Below are positions 35,301 through 47,700 of a stretch of DNA of 64,000 bases, piece after piece. Every line of letters starts with the position of its first letter. Position 1 is the first letter of the stretch. Origin of the DNA: Puffinus mauretanicus (taxonomy: Eukaryota; Chordata; Aves; Procellariiformes; Procellariidae); the NCBI GenBank assembly GCA_023333565.1, contig JAJKFH010003937.1:1378001-1442000 (forward strand), in the 5' to 3' direction. Below the pieces are notes generated by a model that did no database searches, was not told the DNA's origin, and was given only the letters and a program-made list of their open reading frames with translations. Both the position numbers and the translations under genes were made by a program.

Positions 35301-38300
35301 AAAAAATCCATTTTTTCTTTCCATCCGACAGCCGTACATCTCTTTCTGCTTATTTCTCTGTCTGATTTCTTCCATTTTTTGGCTACTTTGCTTGATTTTT
35401 ACTTTCTTCAGTGCAATTTTGCCCAATCAATTTGTCTCATGGCTCCAGGATTTCATTTGACTCAACTGTAGGATTTCTTTCTTATTCCCCCCCTCCTCCA
35501 TCCCTTCCTGTAGCTCTTGTATCGCAGCCGTTGCCTCCTCACCCTACTGTAGGACCGCATTGCCCCAGGTCCCCTGCTTTTACAAAGGACAGCAGTTCTC
35601 CTTGCTTTCTATTTCTGATTTCAACATACTAGAGGAGGAGTTACCATGTGTAGACCCAATTAACCACCCTGGTAATTGGAGCCACCCGGGCAGAAACAGC
35701 ACAGAGGGCAACCCTTGGCTTCTTCCAGGCCTGGCATAGCTTGGCTGGAGATATCTGAGTGTATTTCTGCTTTAATGCCTATTTAACGGCAGCGTGACTG
35801 TTCCCCGAGTGGGGAGTTGGTAATCGCTCTTCTCATAGAATATCTGAGAAAGCAAGTCACTTAAATGAAGTCAATTCAGGCCCAGAGTAATACATATAAA
35901 AAAATATACACACGCCGTGTGTCATCACGAGGGCTGAGCTGGGAAGAAAAGCTGGGAATGATCTAGATTATATTGTGCATTTGTCTGACTTACAGATGTG
36001 TTAAACAAGACTAAAAACCAAGAAAAATAAACACTGAAGTTTTAAACACATTTTTTTTTCCTACAAACTCTTTTTTCAAAATTTCACTGTGGAAGAAGAC
36101 CTAGCTTGGTTGGCTAAACTGTGAGCAGTCACCGATGAATGACATCTCACTGCATGTGTGACGCAGACAGCCCCAAATCTTTGGTCTCTGAGAAACCCAA
36201 CATGTTCAATAATAAGAATGCACTGGATTTAGCTTCATCAAAAGCTAAACCCCAAGTTATTTGCAAGTCATCTGTGGCTTAGGCTTCTGTAGCCTAAAGT
36301 AAATAAAGTTTTGGGAGCTGCTCTGAGGCTGTTCTTCCACTGCAATGCTTTGAGTACCAGCACAACCCTTCCTTTTCCTCATTCCCGTTCATTAGTAGAA
36401 AAAGAGATCATTTTGTAAGTGTGTGAGACATACCCAGACTGAGGGAAGAACTGTGAATTATTCTGCCCCCCTTTTGAGAGTAAATGACGGTGCTTGCCCG
36501 TGTTTTCCGTGGGGAAGATGTTCTGAGCAGCAGCTTTGCAGTGCCACCGCTGCCATGCAGTAAGTTCTCACTGCAGCAACTGCTACTTTCAGTAACTAAA
36601 CAGCAATTTTAAAGTTCTTAGAGTTGCATTTTCAGCATTTTTCCTCTACATCTTCCACACCTGTGACCCATAGCCAAAGAGAGAGTCAGCGGATGGGGAG
36701 TCAGGGAACAGGGAGCATTGCAGTGTGGGGGATCCTGCTGCTGGGTTGGGGATTCCAACTGAAGACGAAGGACATGACTCTTCTGGAGGTATGGAGCCAG
36801 GTACCAGCCGCACTCATATTGCCTGGTGGGGTTTGTTTTTCCAGGAATCGGAGATGATGAACCGATCACACCATCAGCTTGGGACTTCTCACCTCTGCAA
36901 GGATCAGAGGAGTCAAAACGCAGTCATCAGACGTGCACACAAATCTTACCCCCTCTACATCATTGGAGAAAAGTGCATTTGGTGGGTGAGAGCAGGAGAA
37001 GGCAGATGGACACTTGGGGAGCCCAGCACCCCCAGTACCCCTCTGGGCACAGCCTGGGGGTGCGAGCAGCCCGTGCCCCTGCCAGCCCAGCCGCGGGAGC
37101 ACCAACACCTGCTCCAAGGGGCAGCTTTTTCACCGAGCAAAGGGATGCTCAGAAATGACGAGGGTGAGGGACAGAAAGCATGTCCTTCCTCTGAAATGTA
37201 AGTTGAGTACTATTTGTGTCTCTTCCAAACTTTATTTTCTGCTAATTGTGGCTTAATACGTACACAGCAGGCCTCTAATTTTCAACGGCAGCTTTCAGCC
37301 TGGCAGTCCATTAAGCCCCTGCCACGCTAGCAATCATTTTAAGGGCTTTTCTATTGATTGATGCAGCGCAGAGAGCCGGCAGAATTTTCACAGAAGCTGT
37401 GACTTAAAAGCAGGGGTTCCCAGCAGGACACGGCCGAAATCGGCAGAGGCGAGCATCTCCCCGGCCTCAGCCGCTGACAACATCTTTCCCGTGATGCAAG
37501 CAGAGAGCTGGTATGGACAGAAGTGTGGATCTAAGCCCTTAGAGCATCTCTGCAAACTGGGATTCCCAGGCCACCGCCTGACAGCGGTTTGGCAGCTGCT
37601 CTGAGCTGACTACTTATTAATAACTAGAAGTACTACTGGAATAACATGACCCAACAAATTCCCTCAGTGCAGAGATAAGTGCTGCACGATGGCCTGCACC
37701 GGTGCTGGCAAATCCCCGTGGGAGACTGCAGCACACGCAGGACCCTGCGGCAGCTCCCCAGGAGGGACCGCAAGGATGCTGGGGCTGCGATTCTCCATAG
37801 GATCCCCAACTCCTGGGCTGCTCTGGAAATTTTATTCCTGTGTGCATCTGAAAAGAAGTGGAAATTATCTTTTTTTTTTTTCTTTTCGCACTTGCCTTTT
37901 CTTTTTTCAATGTAGAAAAAATGCATGCATGTCCACGGCACAAAGTATTGCCCGTGCTGACCACAAGATGGTACTGCAACACAAGCATTTTTGTTAGAAA
38001 AAGCTTAGCAGCTCAAGAAATGCATCATTAAACATGCCTGCGTTGGGGGTATCTAGCAGGAGTAACTTTTTTGTGACACCGTTGTGCTTTGTCTTTAATA
38101 AAAGAGCGTTTGGCTTAGTTGGAAGATGGATTCATTTCTTGGCAGAAAGATATATTCAGAACTGTGACAACCTCACTCTTTATCTTCAGTTTATTAAGCT
38201 GAAGCACACAAGCCTGTGCACTGGACTCAACAGATAACAACATATCATTTTCTGTGTAAACCAGTGCCTGTTTTTCTTAGAAGGAGATCCTTTGTTTTTA

Positions 38301-38871
38301 CTGTGCTTCCTCCAGCCAGCCAACATGCTTGGCCCAAACACGCAAGGTCTTACAGAAAACACATTTCACATTCTTCTGCAGCAGCAGCGAGAACATTTGG
38401 AAACAATCCTTTCCTCAGTGCCTTTGCTCTCAGGGAAGATGCATCTTTGCCATTTATTCAGCAAAGATACTTTTGTTCAGCAGAGATAAGAGGAAACACA
38501 GTATGGGACATACATTTTCTGAGCTCTTTGCAAAGAGCCACTGCTATGCTTTGACAATATGAAAATATATTGTCTTGATAGTAAATCCAATTTCTTAGCA
38601 AATTACTGTTCTGGGGATGTAGGTCAGCTCAGTGCTACAGTGAATAATAACAATAATATTGAATTCCTTCACAGCTAGAATTGTCAACAGAAACGTAAAG
38701 GGAACTGGAAGAACTTGGGATGAGCTTTATGCTACGTAGAGATTTGCTGTGTGGCGGGAGTGAAGCCACCGAATGGCAGTGGTACATTGTCTGCTCTGTG
38801 GCTGAAGAGGAGGGGTCTGACACCCAGCACCATCACATCAGTCAACAACACCAAATGTTATTTTATTTCAG
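35301..38871. other. Non-coding stretch downstream of CHST15
   Basis: No gene is recognised. The block 36620-37200 is GC-richer and has overlapping ORFs on both strands (158 codons at 36725-37201) without known domains. 37290-37500 has a conserved-element texture. The end of the CHST15 3'UTR may fall in or just above this interval. Confidence 0.6.
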
Positions 38872-41565
38872 AGTCACCAGATCAATACTATTTTTACAGT
38901 CTGGACTAGAGAGCAACATCCTTACCTCCAAGATGCCCTCTTGACAGTTAAGTCATGCCAACAGCATAAGGTTGCAATGCAAAGGTTAACCCAAGAGATC
39001 ATATTTTGGAGCTCATGAAAGAGATGAAGACATAAAAGCATCCTCATTTACTTTCGGAAGGACCACAGGCTCCTAACAGATCATCTATAGCTACAGCCCC
39101 TTCTCCATGTGTTATTGTGCTACAACTGGTAACTCAGTGCACCAACGGCTCTCTGTTGAGCTTATCCACACTTGGGCACACATGGTCACCGCTGCCCACC
39201 TTCCTACAGTGAACCTTCGGCCCTTCTCCTTCCTCTGAGTCAGAACTAGGCAAGACCTCAATCTAGCAGGGTACTGAGTATGATTCAGCCTAAAGCAGAA
39301 ATTTTGACCATAAAGCATGTTTTGATTTAGATTATATACATAGGCAAAAGGCAGAGAGAATCTCCCCGACCACTGGTGAACTGCATGGGTCTGCTGGCAG
39401 AAATTAGAGTTCAGCACCATACCCCACCACTAGTGTGGCACAAACTAGTGTGTGTGATTTGTTCACGAAATTAATGCTCACGCTAAAAAATAATGACAGA
39501 TACATTCATTAGCTTATAGGGCTGGTAAGATAATATCATTAGATCATGGTTGTAGCTGACAACTAAATGGAAATATTTGACCATGGCAGATCAGGTTGGC
39601 AGTCTGTATAGAGTTATCCTGACCACACAGTGTTGACTCTGATTCAGAGCACAGCTGGCAGAAATCTTTAGTGTAAATAAATTGTTGACTGTAAATTTTA
39701 CATTTGCAAACAGCGGTGAATTCATTCTGATCTTCTGATTCATGTTGCCATGATATTTTTTTTTGTACTGGTAAAATAGTCCACTCTCAGTTCTCTAACC
39801 ATTTTTGGTCTGTAAGCATTTCTGAACTAGAACTAATTCATTCTGGTTGTCTAGAACTTGTTTTGCTTGCCCAAATTACTTGTTTTAGGCTTTCCAAACA
39901 CCAGACTGAATCATTTTTAAACAGTGCATTACCAGTTGTCAAAGGACCTAGGAATGGACTTCTGTTACAAAAATCTCACGTCATCAACCACATTAACATG
40001 TGTGAAATGTTCAGGACTCATGAAGTTTTCAGCATTAACTCCTTATGTAGGAACACAGGAGGTGAACAACATGTCCCCATGGAGGAGGATGGTGAATAGT
40101 TACCTTTAGTATTTGTAAATGTATTTGTGAATCCATCGGTAAGCTGTATTGTGGGGTCGAAAGGGCACATGAAGCCAATTCGAGATGATTCTTCGGGCTT
40201 TTGATACCTTCTACCTAGATATCAGCTTCATTTGACCCACTCAACACATATTCAGGGAAGAAACAATCAGTTTAGCCCTTGAAAGGAAATTATCAAAAGG
40301 AAGCATTTTCATTTGTTTCTGAAAAAAGTCCCTACCTTAGGTAGACTATGCTGGCCACTTCTACCTGCAGGAAGACTGGAGACTGTAGCTGACAATGACC
40401 CTAAGCAAGTGTGTTTGAAATCAAATATTGCATTATTGCACATTTATATTAAAACTTGGCCGTTTTAGTCAAATAAAAGCTTTCAGACAGTCCAAAGTTT
40501 CTCCATAGCTTTCAAAATGTTTTTTTCTCAAGTCTGTATATCTCAACTTTTTTAACTAGATGTAGACAACTTTCCTGAAGAGGGAAGCACGTAATGTGCA
40601 ACTGATTCATTAATTAATATATCTTTTCTATGAGGATGCAAGATACTGTGCATCCTGTCCACTTATGCATTTAATAACAAGATTTCATAATGATTTTAAA
40701 ATACTTATTTCTTTGCAATGGAGAAGAGTAATTGTGTACGACCAAACAGGAAACTCCATAAAAGCTCTCCATGGCCAGCAATGGACTTTACATCCTAGGA
40801 AAATGTGTGAGTGATATGAACAGGTGATACGTATTTGTATTTACATGGACAAAATATGGAAGAAAATGGATTTGTTATGCTAAACACTGAATGTGGCCTG
40901 TTGTTTAGATTTCAGTCATCCATTCTTACCTGGAATACAATTTTTTTTTTTTACAATAATTGTGGCTAGAAAAGTCCATTTATCTTGAAGATATAAATTA
41001 GACTTGGAAATCTATGTAAATGCAATTATCCTTTATCTTTGTTTCAGAATTAAGGAAACGTAAAAACCTTAGGGCGAGTGAAGACCATTTGTGAATATGC
41101 TGACAAAAAGAAACAAAATTTTAGGTTGAATTCAATTAAAAATTTTAATGACTAAATGACATTGATTGTTTGAAAAAATGAATGAATAACATATATTGAA
41201 AATGAGATTATAAGCGTAATTGCAGGAAACTGATGCTAATTCTGTGTTGCAGCATCTTAAAGAAAGTTAAACTTCAACATCCCCATGGAGAGTGTAAGAC
41301 ATCATCTTTGTACTAATGCTTTTCCACTCTACTCTTTTGCCGGGGTAAAAGAAGTTGCAATAAACTGATAAGCAAGATGCTTTACATTCTCACAAGGAAA
41401 ATGTGGTATAACTGTCGTGAAGTGTGCTGACTGAAGGTGAGAGTCTCAGCTCATCAATCGGCTTCTCTTTGGAATGGGAAAAATGTAAATATCCACGCAC
41501 AAAAATAGAATTTAAAAAAATAAAAACTCCTTTAAGCACTGTATTTGTGGCACTAAATTTACATA
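38872..41565 (-). other. CHST15: CHST15 3' flank, likely 3'UTR
   Basis: No ORF of note is present and the stretch is AT-rich. On the minus strand, candidate poly(A) signals after the stop codon are ATTAAA at 41149-41144 and 40675-40670, and the first canonical AATAAA at 38877-38872. If the last is used the 3'UTR would be about 2.7 kb. The sequence alone does not decide which is used. A poly-T run lies near 40943-40954. Confidence 0.4.
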
Positions 41566-41756
41566 TTATGTCCTCTTCCATAAAAAAGCATCATCAAAAA
41601 GAACTTGTGCCAGTTTTGTATTAAAAGGCTTATAGAAATCTCTTAAAATTGCCTTCGTTGTTGGTAGCATAGGTCCCAGACTTCTGTCTTCAGGTCGCCT
41701 AGTGTTTGATGCAGGACTCTTTGTAATCAGAGCTTCTTGTTTCTCACTTAGAGGTC
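41566..41756 (-). CDS. CHST15: CHST15 coding exon 7 (residues 498-560) and stop
   Basis: The acceptor is TTTTTCCACAG before GACCTCTAAG. It encodes [20 protein letters not shown], then the C-terminal helix, ending DDAFLWKRT. The stop codon is TAA at 41568-41566. The human C-terminus, as I recall it, ends similarly (AFAWKTT), so the stop is at the expected place. The 3'UTR must continue to lower coordinates. Confidence 0.96.
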
Positions 41757-44700
41757 CTGTGGAAAAATGGAATATTATCTTAAAATATTTCACCAAAAAT
41801 GCCCGTGCTAAAGAAGACAAATGACTAACTCAGAAGGTTTGCCAAGGGAAGACAAATGGAATTTGTGTTAGCAGCGATGATGTTTCACAATATTGAATAC
41901 AGGTTTAGATTAGTATAATAAATCACTGTTAGTAAATATTGAAATAATATGTTTTCCTTCCACATTAATTAATCATCTCTACAACAAGCAGCATAAATAA
42001 TTTCTGGAGGAAAAAAATTATTTTCAGAAAACAACTATGACATTGAATACAAGTTCCTGTCCATTCTGGAGTTGCAATTATTTTATACTGTTATTTCATT
42101 TTATGATGTGAGTCGTTTAAGGCCTGGTAGAAACTCCACAAGCCTCACTCATGTAAGCCCTTTTTTTGTTTGTTTTTGAGGTTGTCAGTAGGATCAAAGT
42201 GGTATACAGGTACAGCGATGCCCCTATTCCAGGAATAAATGTAAGCCCTTGACAATGTACTTCAGCAAGATAAAAACCCACAGACTTTTCCAGCATAAAT
42301 CATATTCAGGAAGAAGATGCCAAGCTCTTCATCTGTTCAATCTGCTACATTCAAACTTTCTCATCATCTAGACCAGTGTTTGGACCAGCCAGACTATTTT
42401 GCAGCCACATTTTCATCCTCTTGCTACTCTCAAATCAACATTGGGCAACATTTTGTCTGCCAGGGTTTCTCTGAGGATTAGCAACAGATGTCTCAATCAA
42501 CACAGCAAAAACACAATTCCCCCCCGTCTCCCTAGCTAGAAACGCAACCTTTCATCATCCTCAGATTTAGATTCTGGATTGGTGCATGCTGTTGCCAGCT
42601 ACACCACGGTAGCACTTCAATTTGTTTAAATTGCGTGGGATAGCTCTTGCACCTATGTAAGCCCGTGACAAACAAGCCCTGACTGCCTTCAGAAGCAGGA
42701 CTGGCTTCTGTGTCGTAAGATATATCCCTACATTCTGAATGGTTTTGATTTTTTTTCTTGATATAGTCTTATTAAGATCTTCTAACACCAGCCTTTCTAT
42801 GTGAATTTGGGAATTTTAATTTTGCTTGACTCCAGGCAAGCAGATAATGCATCCTTCAAGACAGATTCCCATGCTTCTGTTTCGTCTCTTAATAAAGCAA
42901 AAATGACCTAGAAGAAGGATAATAATGATTTTTTGCACTTATCTCAAAACAGCCAGAAGACACCTACCCAGATCCAGAAACTGGAACACCATGTGCATGG
43001 TGTATTTCACACTTGATGCATGGTCCTCCAAGCGAAGAACGAGTATCTGATCTTTGTCAAAAACTGTCAGCCAGTCCAAAAGATACACAACATAGAGCCC
43101 AACCTGTAACCTTACCTGTAAGCACAAAAAACCCAAAACAAATAAAAATTAATTCATCTTACAACCTTCTAGCAGTAACAAACCAACACTCACCTCTGTC
43201 TTCTGAGCAAAAATCCCAAATATGTGCCTTTGAGGAACTATGAGAAGACACTATCTGAACATTTTTTAATCTTCCTCTTGTTTTCAGTGCAGCGTAAGGA
43301 AATCTTCGCAAATGGCCTTTCTACTGATTAGAGATGTCATTTTACTAAGGGCTTGGCACCATGCTCCTCCGTGCTTGGGATGACCCAGCCTTCACGGAGA
43401 CACTGAGGGCTTTCAGCCCCTGGACGAACAGCAGTGGAAGGGAAGACACTAAGTCCTGCTTCAGGCCCTTAGGCTGCTTATTTCACTTTGATTATCAGCT
43501 GCACCAGATCATGCTGCCATGAGTAGGACAAATATTCTGATTCGGTGTCAGGAATTAGATTTGGGTGTGTTTGCTTTATCTTCTGATTGCAATCATTAGA
43601 TTTAGATCTAAGCTGCAGTAGCAGTGGCTGCTAGACAGCATTAATGGGGCATCGTCTGAGTATGCAATGAGAGCGCCAGACTGTGTTAGACCAGAGATGT
43701 GAAAAGGCAGTTTTTCAGCCTGTCCTGACCTAATCTCTGTTTGTCTTCCCTCCTCAATTTTACATAACAAGTTGAAACATAAAAAGAGTAGTCTGGTGTT
43801 CTTAAAAGTCCAACCTCCAACTGTGCTTGGAAATATTTTTCTAAATCCCTTCAGGCTCAGAAGAGGGAAACATGAATCCCAAGTCATAAACATCTTTCAT
43901 AAAAGAGACTTAACATCTTCAAGTCGCATTACGGCAGAACCAATGAAGTCAGATAACAATAGACTCTTTTGCTTCTTACACGGACTTGTGTGACCTACAC
44001 TGATACCTAAATTCCAGTATAATAAACCACATTTTGAATTATTGCTAAGTCATTATTATCATAATATACGATTTTGATGTGGTTTTTTGGCTGCTTATAA
44101 CATTAAGCCTCCATGTTCAGCAGACTTTACACATGTGCTACACATCACAGGGCATCAGTAGAGTTTCCCAACCCATTCTCCTCTCCATAATATCCACATC
44201 TGGACTTTGGTTTGATGGCCCTGGTTCGGCATGCCTTTCTCCAGGGCATCACTGACTCTAAGTGAGGATAAGCTGCCAAATACCTCTTTCTTTACAGGTT
44301 AGTGTCTATCAGCAGTGACAAGGTCTATGACACCTCCCTTGTTTCAGGAATATATTAACAAATAGCAAAACAAAATTCTTCTGGTGCAGTTGCACAATTA
44401 GCAATCTAATGAGCTCACTGGGGAAAATAATCCCTACTTTTTCAATATATAGCAAACCATGCACATAACAGACTTTAGCAACTTGGCTGAAGAAGCAGCT
44501 AAAAAAGCCCATTGAGGAGCACAGATAGCATTTGTGGTTTATTACAAACACCTGCTTGTGGCTTTCTGGAAAGAGGCCTCCTCTGTTCATTTTCAAAAGT
44601 ATCTTCTTCAGAAGACTGCCTAAGACAACAAATGAAGATTGGTTCTGCACCCTGAGGACGAAGATAAGAGGAAAATCTTTCCTTCTGGTTCTCTCTCTGC

Positions 44701-47700
44701 CTTTTTCTCCCCACACTGGAAGAAATGCATTTGTGCAAGCAGATAGCTAAAAAATACTGTGATACTGCCCAGCAGCAGCTTGTGTCTGTGGAGGTCCTGG
44801 AGGCTATCATCAAAGACTAGCAGCTCCAGTCTACCCACCAAGGTAGGTAAGAGGAACGTCCACAGACATTAAGTGCTGTGGGGCTCAAGCCTGTGCAATA
44901 CACTTTTATGGTTATTTTTTCAAGTGGAAGAGGCAATAACTTCACCCCGGAGGCAAAGGAGGGAAGTAATCCCTCTGAGTCCTTTACAGCCTGAGCAAAT
45001 AAAATAGGATTGAATGGCAAACTGGCCAGATGTGATACTTCAAGTCCATCTCTTCCATATTATTCTCCCCCCCTCAAGCAAAATTTGAAGTCAGTTCTAC
45101 ACTAAAAATGTGAATTTTGGAGTACTGAGCCTGTAAGACTTATCCATTCCCCTGCCAGCAGTTTCTGTGTTTCCTTTTATCATTTTCTGATGCGCACAAT
45201 TTTAAAAAAAAAGAAAGGTTTTATCTAGTTACTGGTAGCCTTTTCTTGTGAAAGAATACATAATTTATTCTGATTTTGAGGCAATTTCGTACCACAAAGA
45301 TCCTTGCCAGAGCTACTTTTTGGAGAGATCTGCAAAAAGCTTACACATTAAACTGTAATCTTCACTAAATGTGCTCTCCATACGCTTGCACAATAGAAAG
45401 ACTGTATTATTACTGTTGGCATTCATCAGGGAACAGACTGAGGAGACAGCTGAGCCAGTACATCAGCTTCTACATGCTTACATATATATTTATGTCATCC
45501 ACTTCACAAATGAAAAGGGAGAAAGTTTTATTTCTTGATGCTTATTTGCACAGCATTTTGGTATTTGAATAACCTTGAGACAACGTAGCATTAAACAAGC
45601 AAGGAATAAAATGTTCTTGGAAATACGTACGGGCATGGCATTGTTCAGGGTGTTGTTGTAGACACAGGCTCTCAGTGAGTAATCCAGCATGCAATTTTCA
45701 AACAGCTGCAGCGATTCTGCCACTTTTTCGTGAAAATCTTCCGCAGATTTATTAGCACTTGCAAAGTACAGATAATCGGAGTACAATCTGCAAATGAGAT
45801 ATGTGTAAGTAAATGGCAGAGGAAATGAAAGAAGATTTATTTACATGACAACGGCAATCAGTTACATGAATCGAGGGAAAGGGTACCTGTGTGTAACATT
45901 GCCCCACCGACAGCCTCTTCAGCCAGTGACACATTTTCTATTCATTTTGATGGGGTTTGCTCAGAGTAACATCCACTCCAGGGAGTTGCTAAACATTATC
46001 CCTGCTTCCAAGGTCAGCATCCCTTGAGAACCTGACCCTAGTAACTGTGCGAGCCAATATCTTCTCCTGAAGGCAAATTTTTCAAATGTGTATACTTTAC
46101 ATTTGTGTTATCTATGAACAGTAGAACTGGTCTCAGGTGACATTGGTACCCCTCTATATTTGGTGCTCCACACTGCCATGGATAGAAACAGTCCTCATCT
46201 CAAAAGCTTAAAACTGATTTCAAAACCAACAGAGGAATGGGATGGGTTAGAAAGAGTGATTTTTATATGATTACCAAGCCGGCTACCATCAAGAGTAGGA
46301 AAGAGTCCAGATTTCCTAGTTTTTTGAAGAAAGCTCCACCTCCAATCCTATATTGACCTTCCATCAAAAACTTCCAATTTACAGAATTCCACCGCTTGGG
46401 TTTTTTTTAAGCTGAAATACTACAGCTAGGTGAATGACACTTACAAGTCCATGAGGCTGGATGGGATCCACCCGAGGGTACTGAGGGAGCTGGCGGAGGA
46501 GCTTGCCAAGCCGCTCGCCATCATTTACCAGCAGTTCTGGTTAATTGGGGAAGTCCCAGACGACTGGAGGCTTGCCAATGTGACGCCCATCTACAAGAAG
46601 GACCGGAAGGAGGATCCGGGGAATTACAGGCTGGTCAGCCTGATCTCGGTGCCGGGGAAGATCATGGAGCAGTTCATTTTGAGGGCGCTCACGAGCCATG
46701 TCCGGGACAACCAGGGGATCAGGCCCAGCCAGCACGGGTTCATGGAAGGCAGGTCCTGCTTGACCAACCTGATCTCCTTCTATGACCAGGTGACCCGCCT
46801 AGTGGATGAGGGAAAGGCTGTGGATGTGGTCTACCTGGACTTCAGTAAAGCCTTTGACACTGTCTCCCACAGCATTCTCCTAGAGAAGCTGGCGCTCACG
46901 GCCTAGACAGGTACACTCTTCGCTGGGTAAAAAACTGGCTGGACGGCCGAGCCCAGAGAGTTGTGGTCAACGGAGTTAAATCCAGTTGGCGGCCGGTCAC
47001 GAGCGGTGTTCCCAGGGCTCAGTACTGGGGCCGGGTCCTACCCTAGTCATCTTTACCACGATTCAGACGAGGGGACTGAGGTCCAGGAGTTTGCAGCAGA
47101 CGACACCAAGCTACGGGAGTGTTGATCTGCTGGAGGGTAGGAAGGCTCTGCAGAGGGACCTGGACAGGTTGGATCGATGGGCTGAGGCCAACTGTATGAG
47201 GTTCAACAAGGCCAAGTGCCGGGTCCTGCACTTCGGCCACAACAACCCCAGGCAACGCTACAGGCTTGGGGAAGAGTGGCTGGAAAGCTGCCCAGAGGAA
47301 AAGGACCTTGGGGTGCTGGTTGACAGCCGGCTGAACATGAGCCGGCAGTGTGCCCAGGTGGCCAAGAAGGCCAATGGCATCCTGGCCTGTATCAGAAATA
47401 GTGTGGCCAGCAGGAGCAGGGAGGTGATCGTGTCCCTGTACTCGGCACTGGTGAGGCTGCACCTCGAATCCTGTGTTCAGTTTTGGGCCCCTCACTACAA
47501 GAAGGACATTGAGGTGCTGGAGCGTGTCCAGAGAAGGGCAACGAAGCTGGTGAAGGGTCTGGAGCACAAGTCTTATGAGGAGCGGCTGAGGGAACTGGGA
47601 CTGTTTAGCCTGGAGAAGAGAGGCTGAGGGGAGACTATCAGCTCTTACAACTACCTGAAAGGAGGTTGTAGCTGGTGGTGGCCGGCCTCTTCTCCCAAGT

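Noticed and set aside
36725..37201. 158-codon plus-strand ORF
   Set aside because: Overlapping ORFs occur in both strands of a GC-richer block. There are no domains and no supporting splice or promoter signals.
1..38871. Exons of CPXM2, the gene expected next to CHST15 by synteny
   Set aside because: No discoidin-domain or carboxypeptidase motif was visible on the minus strand. Absence by eye is not proof, so no feature was reported.
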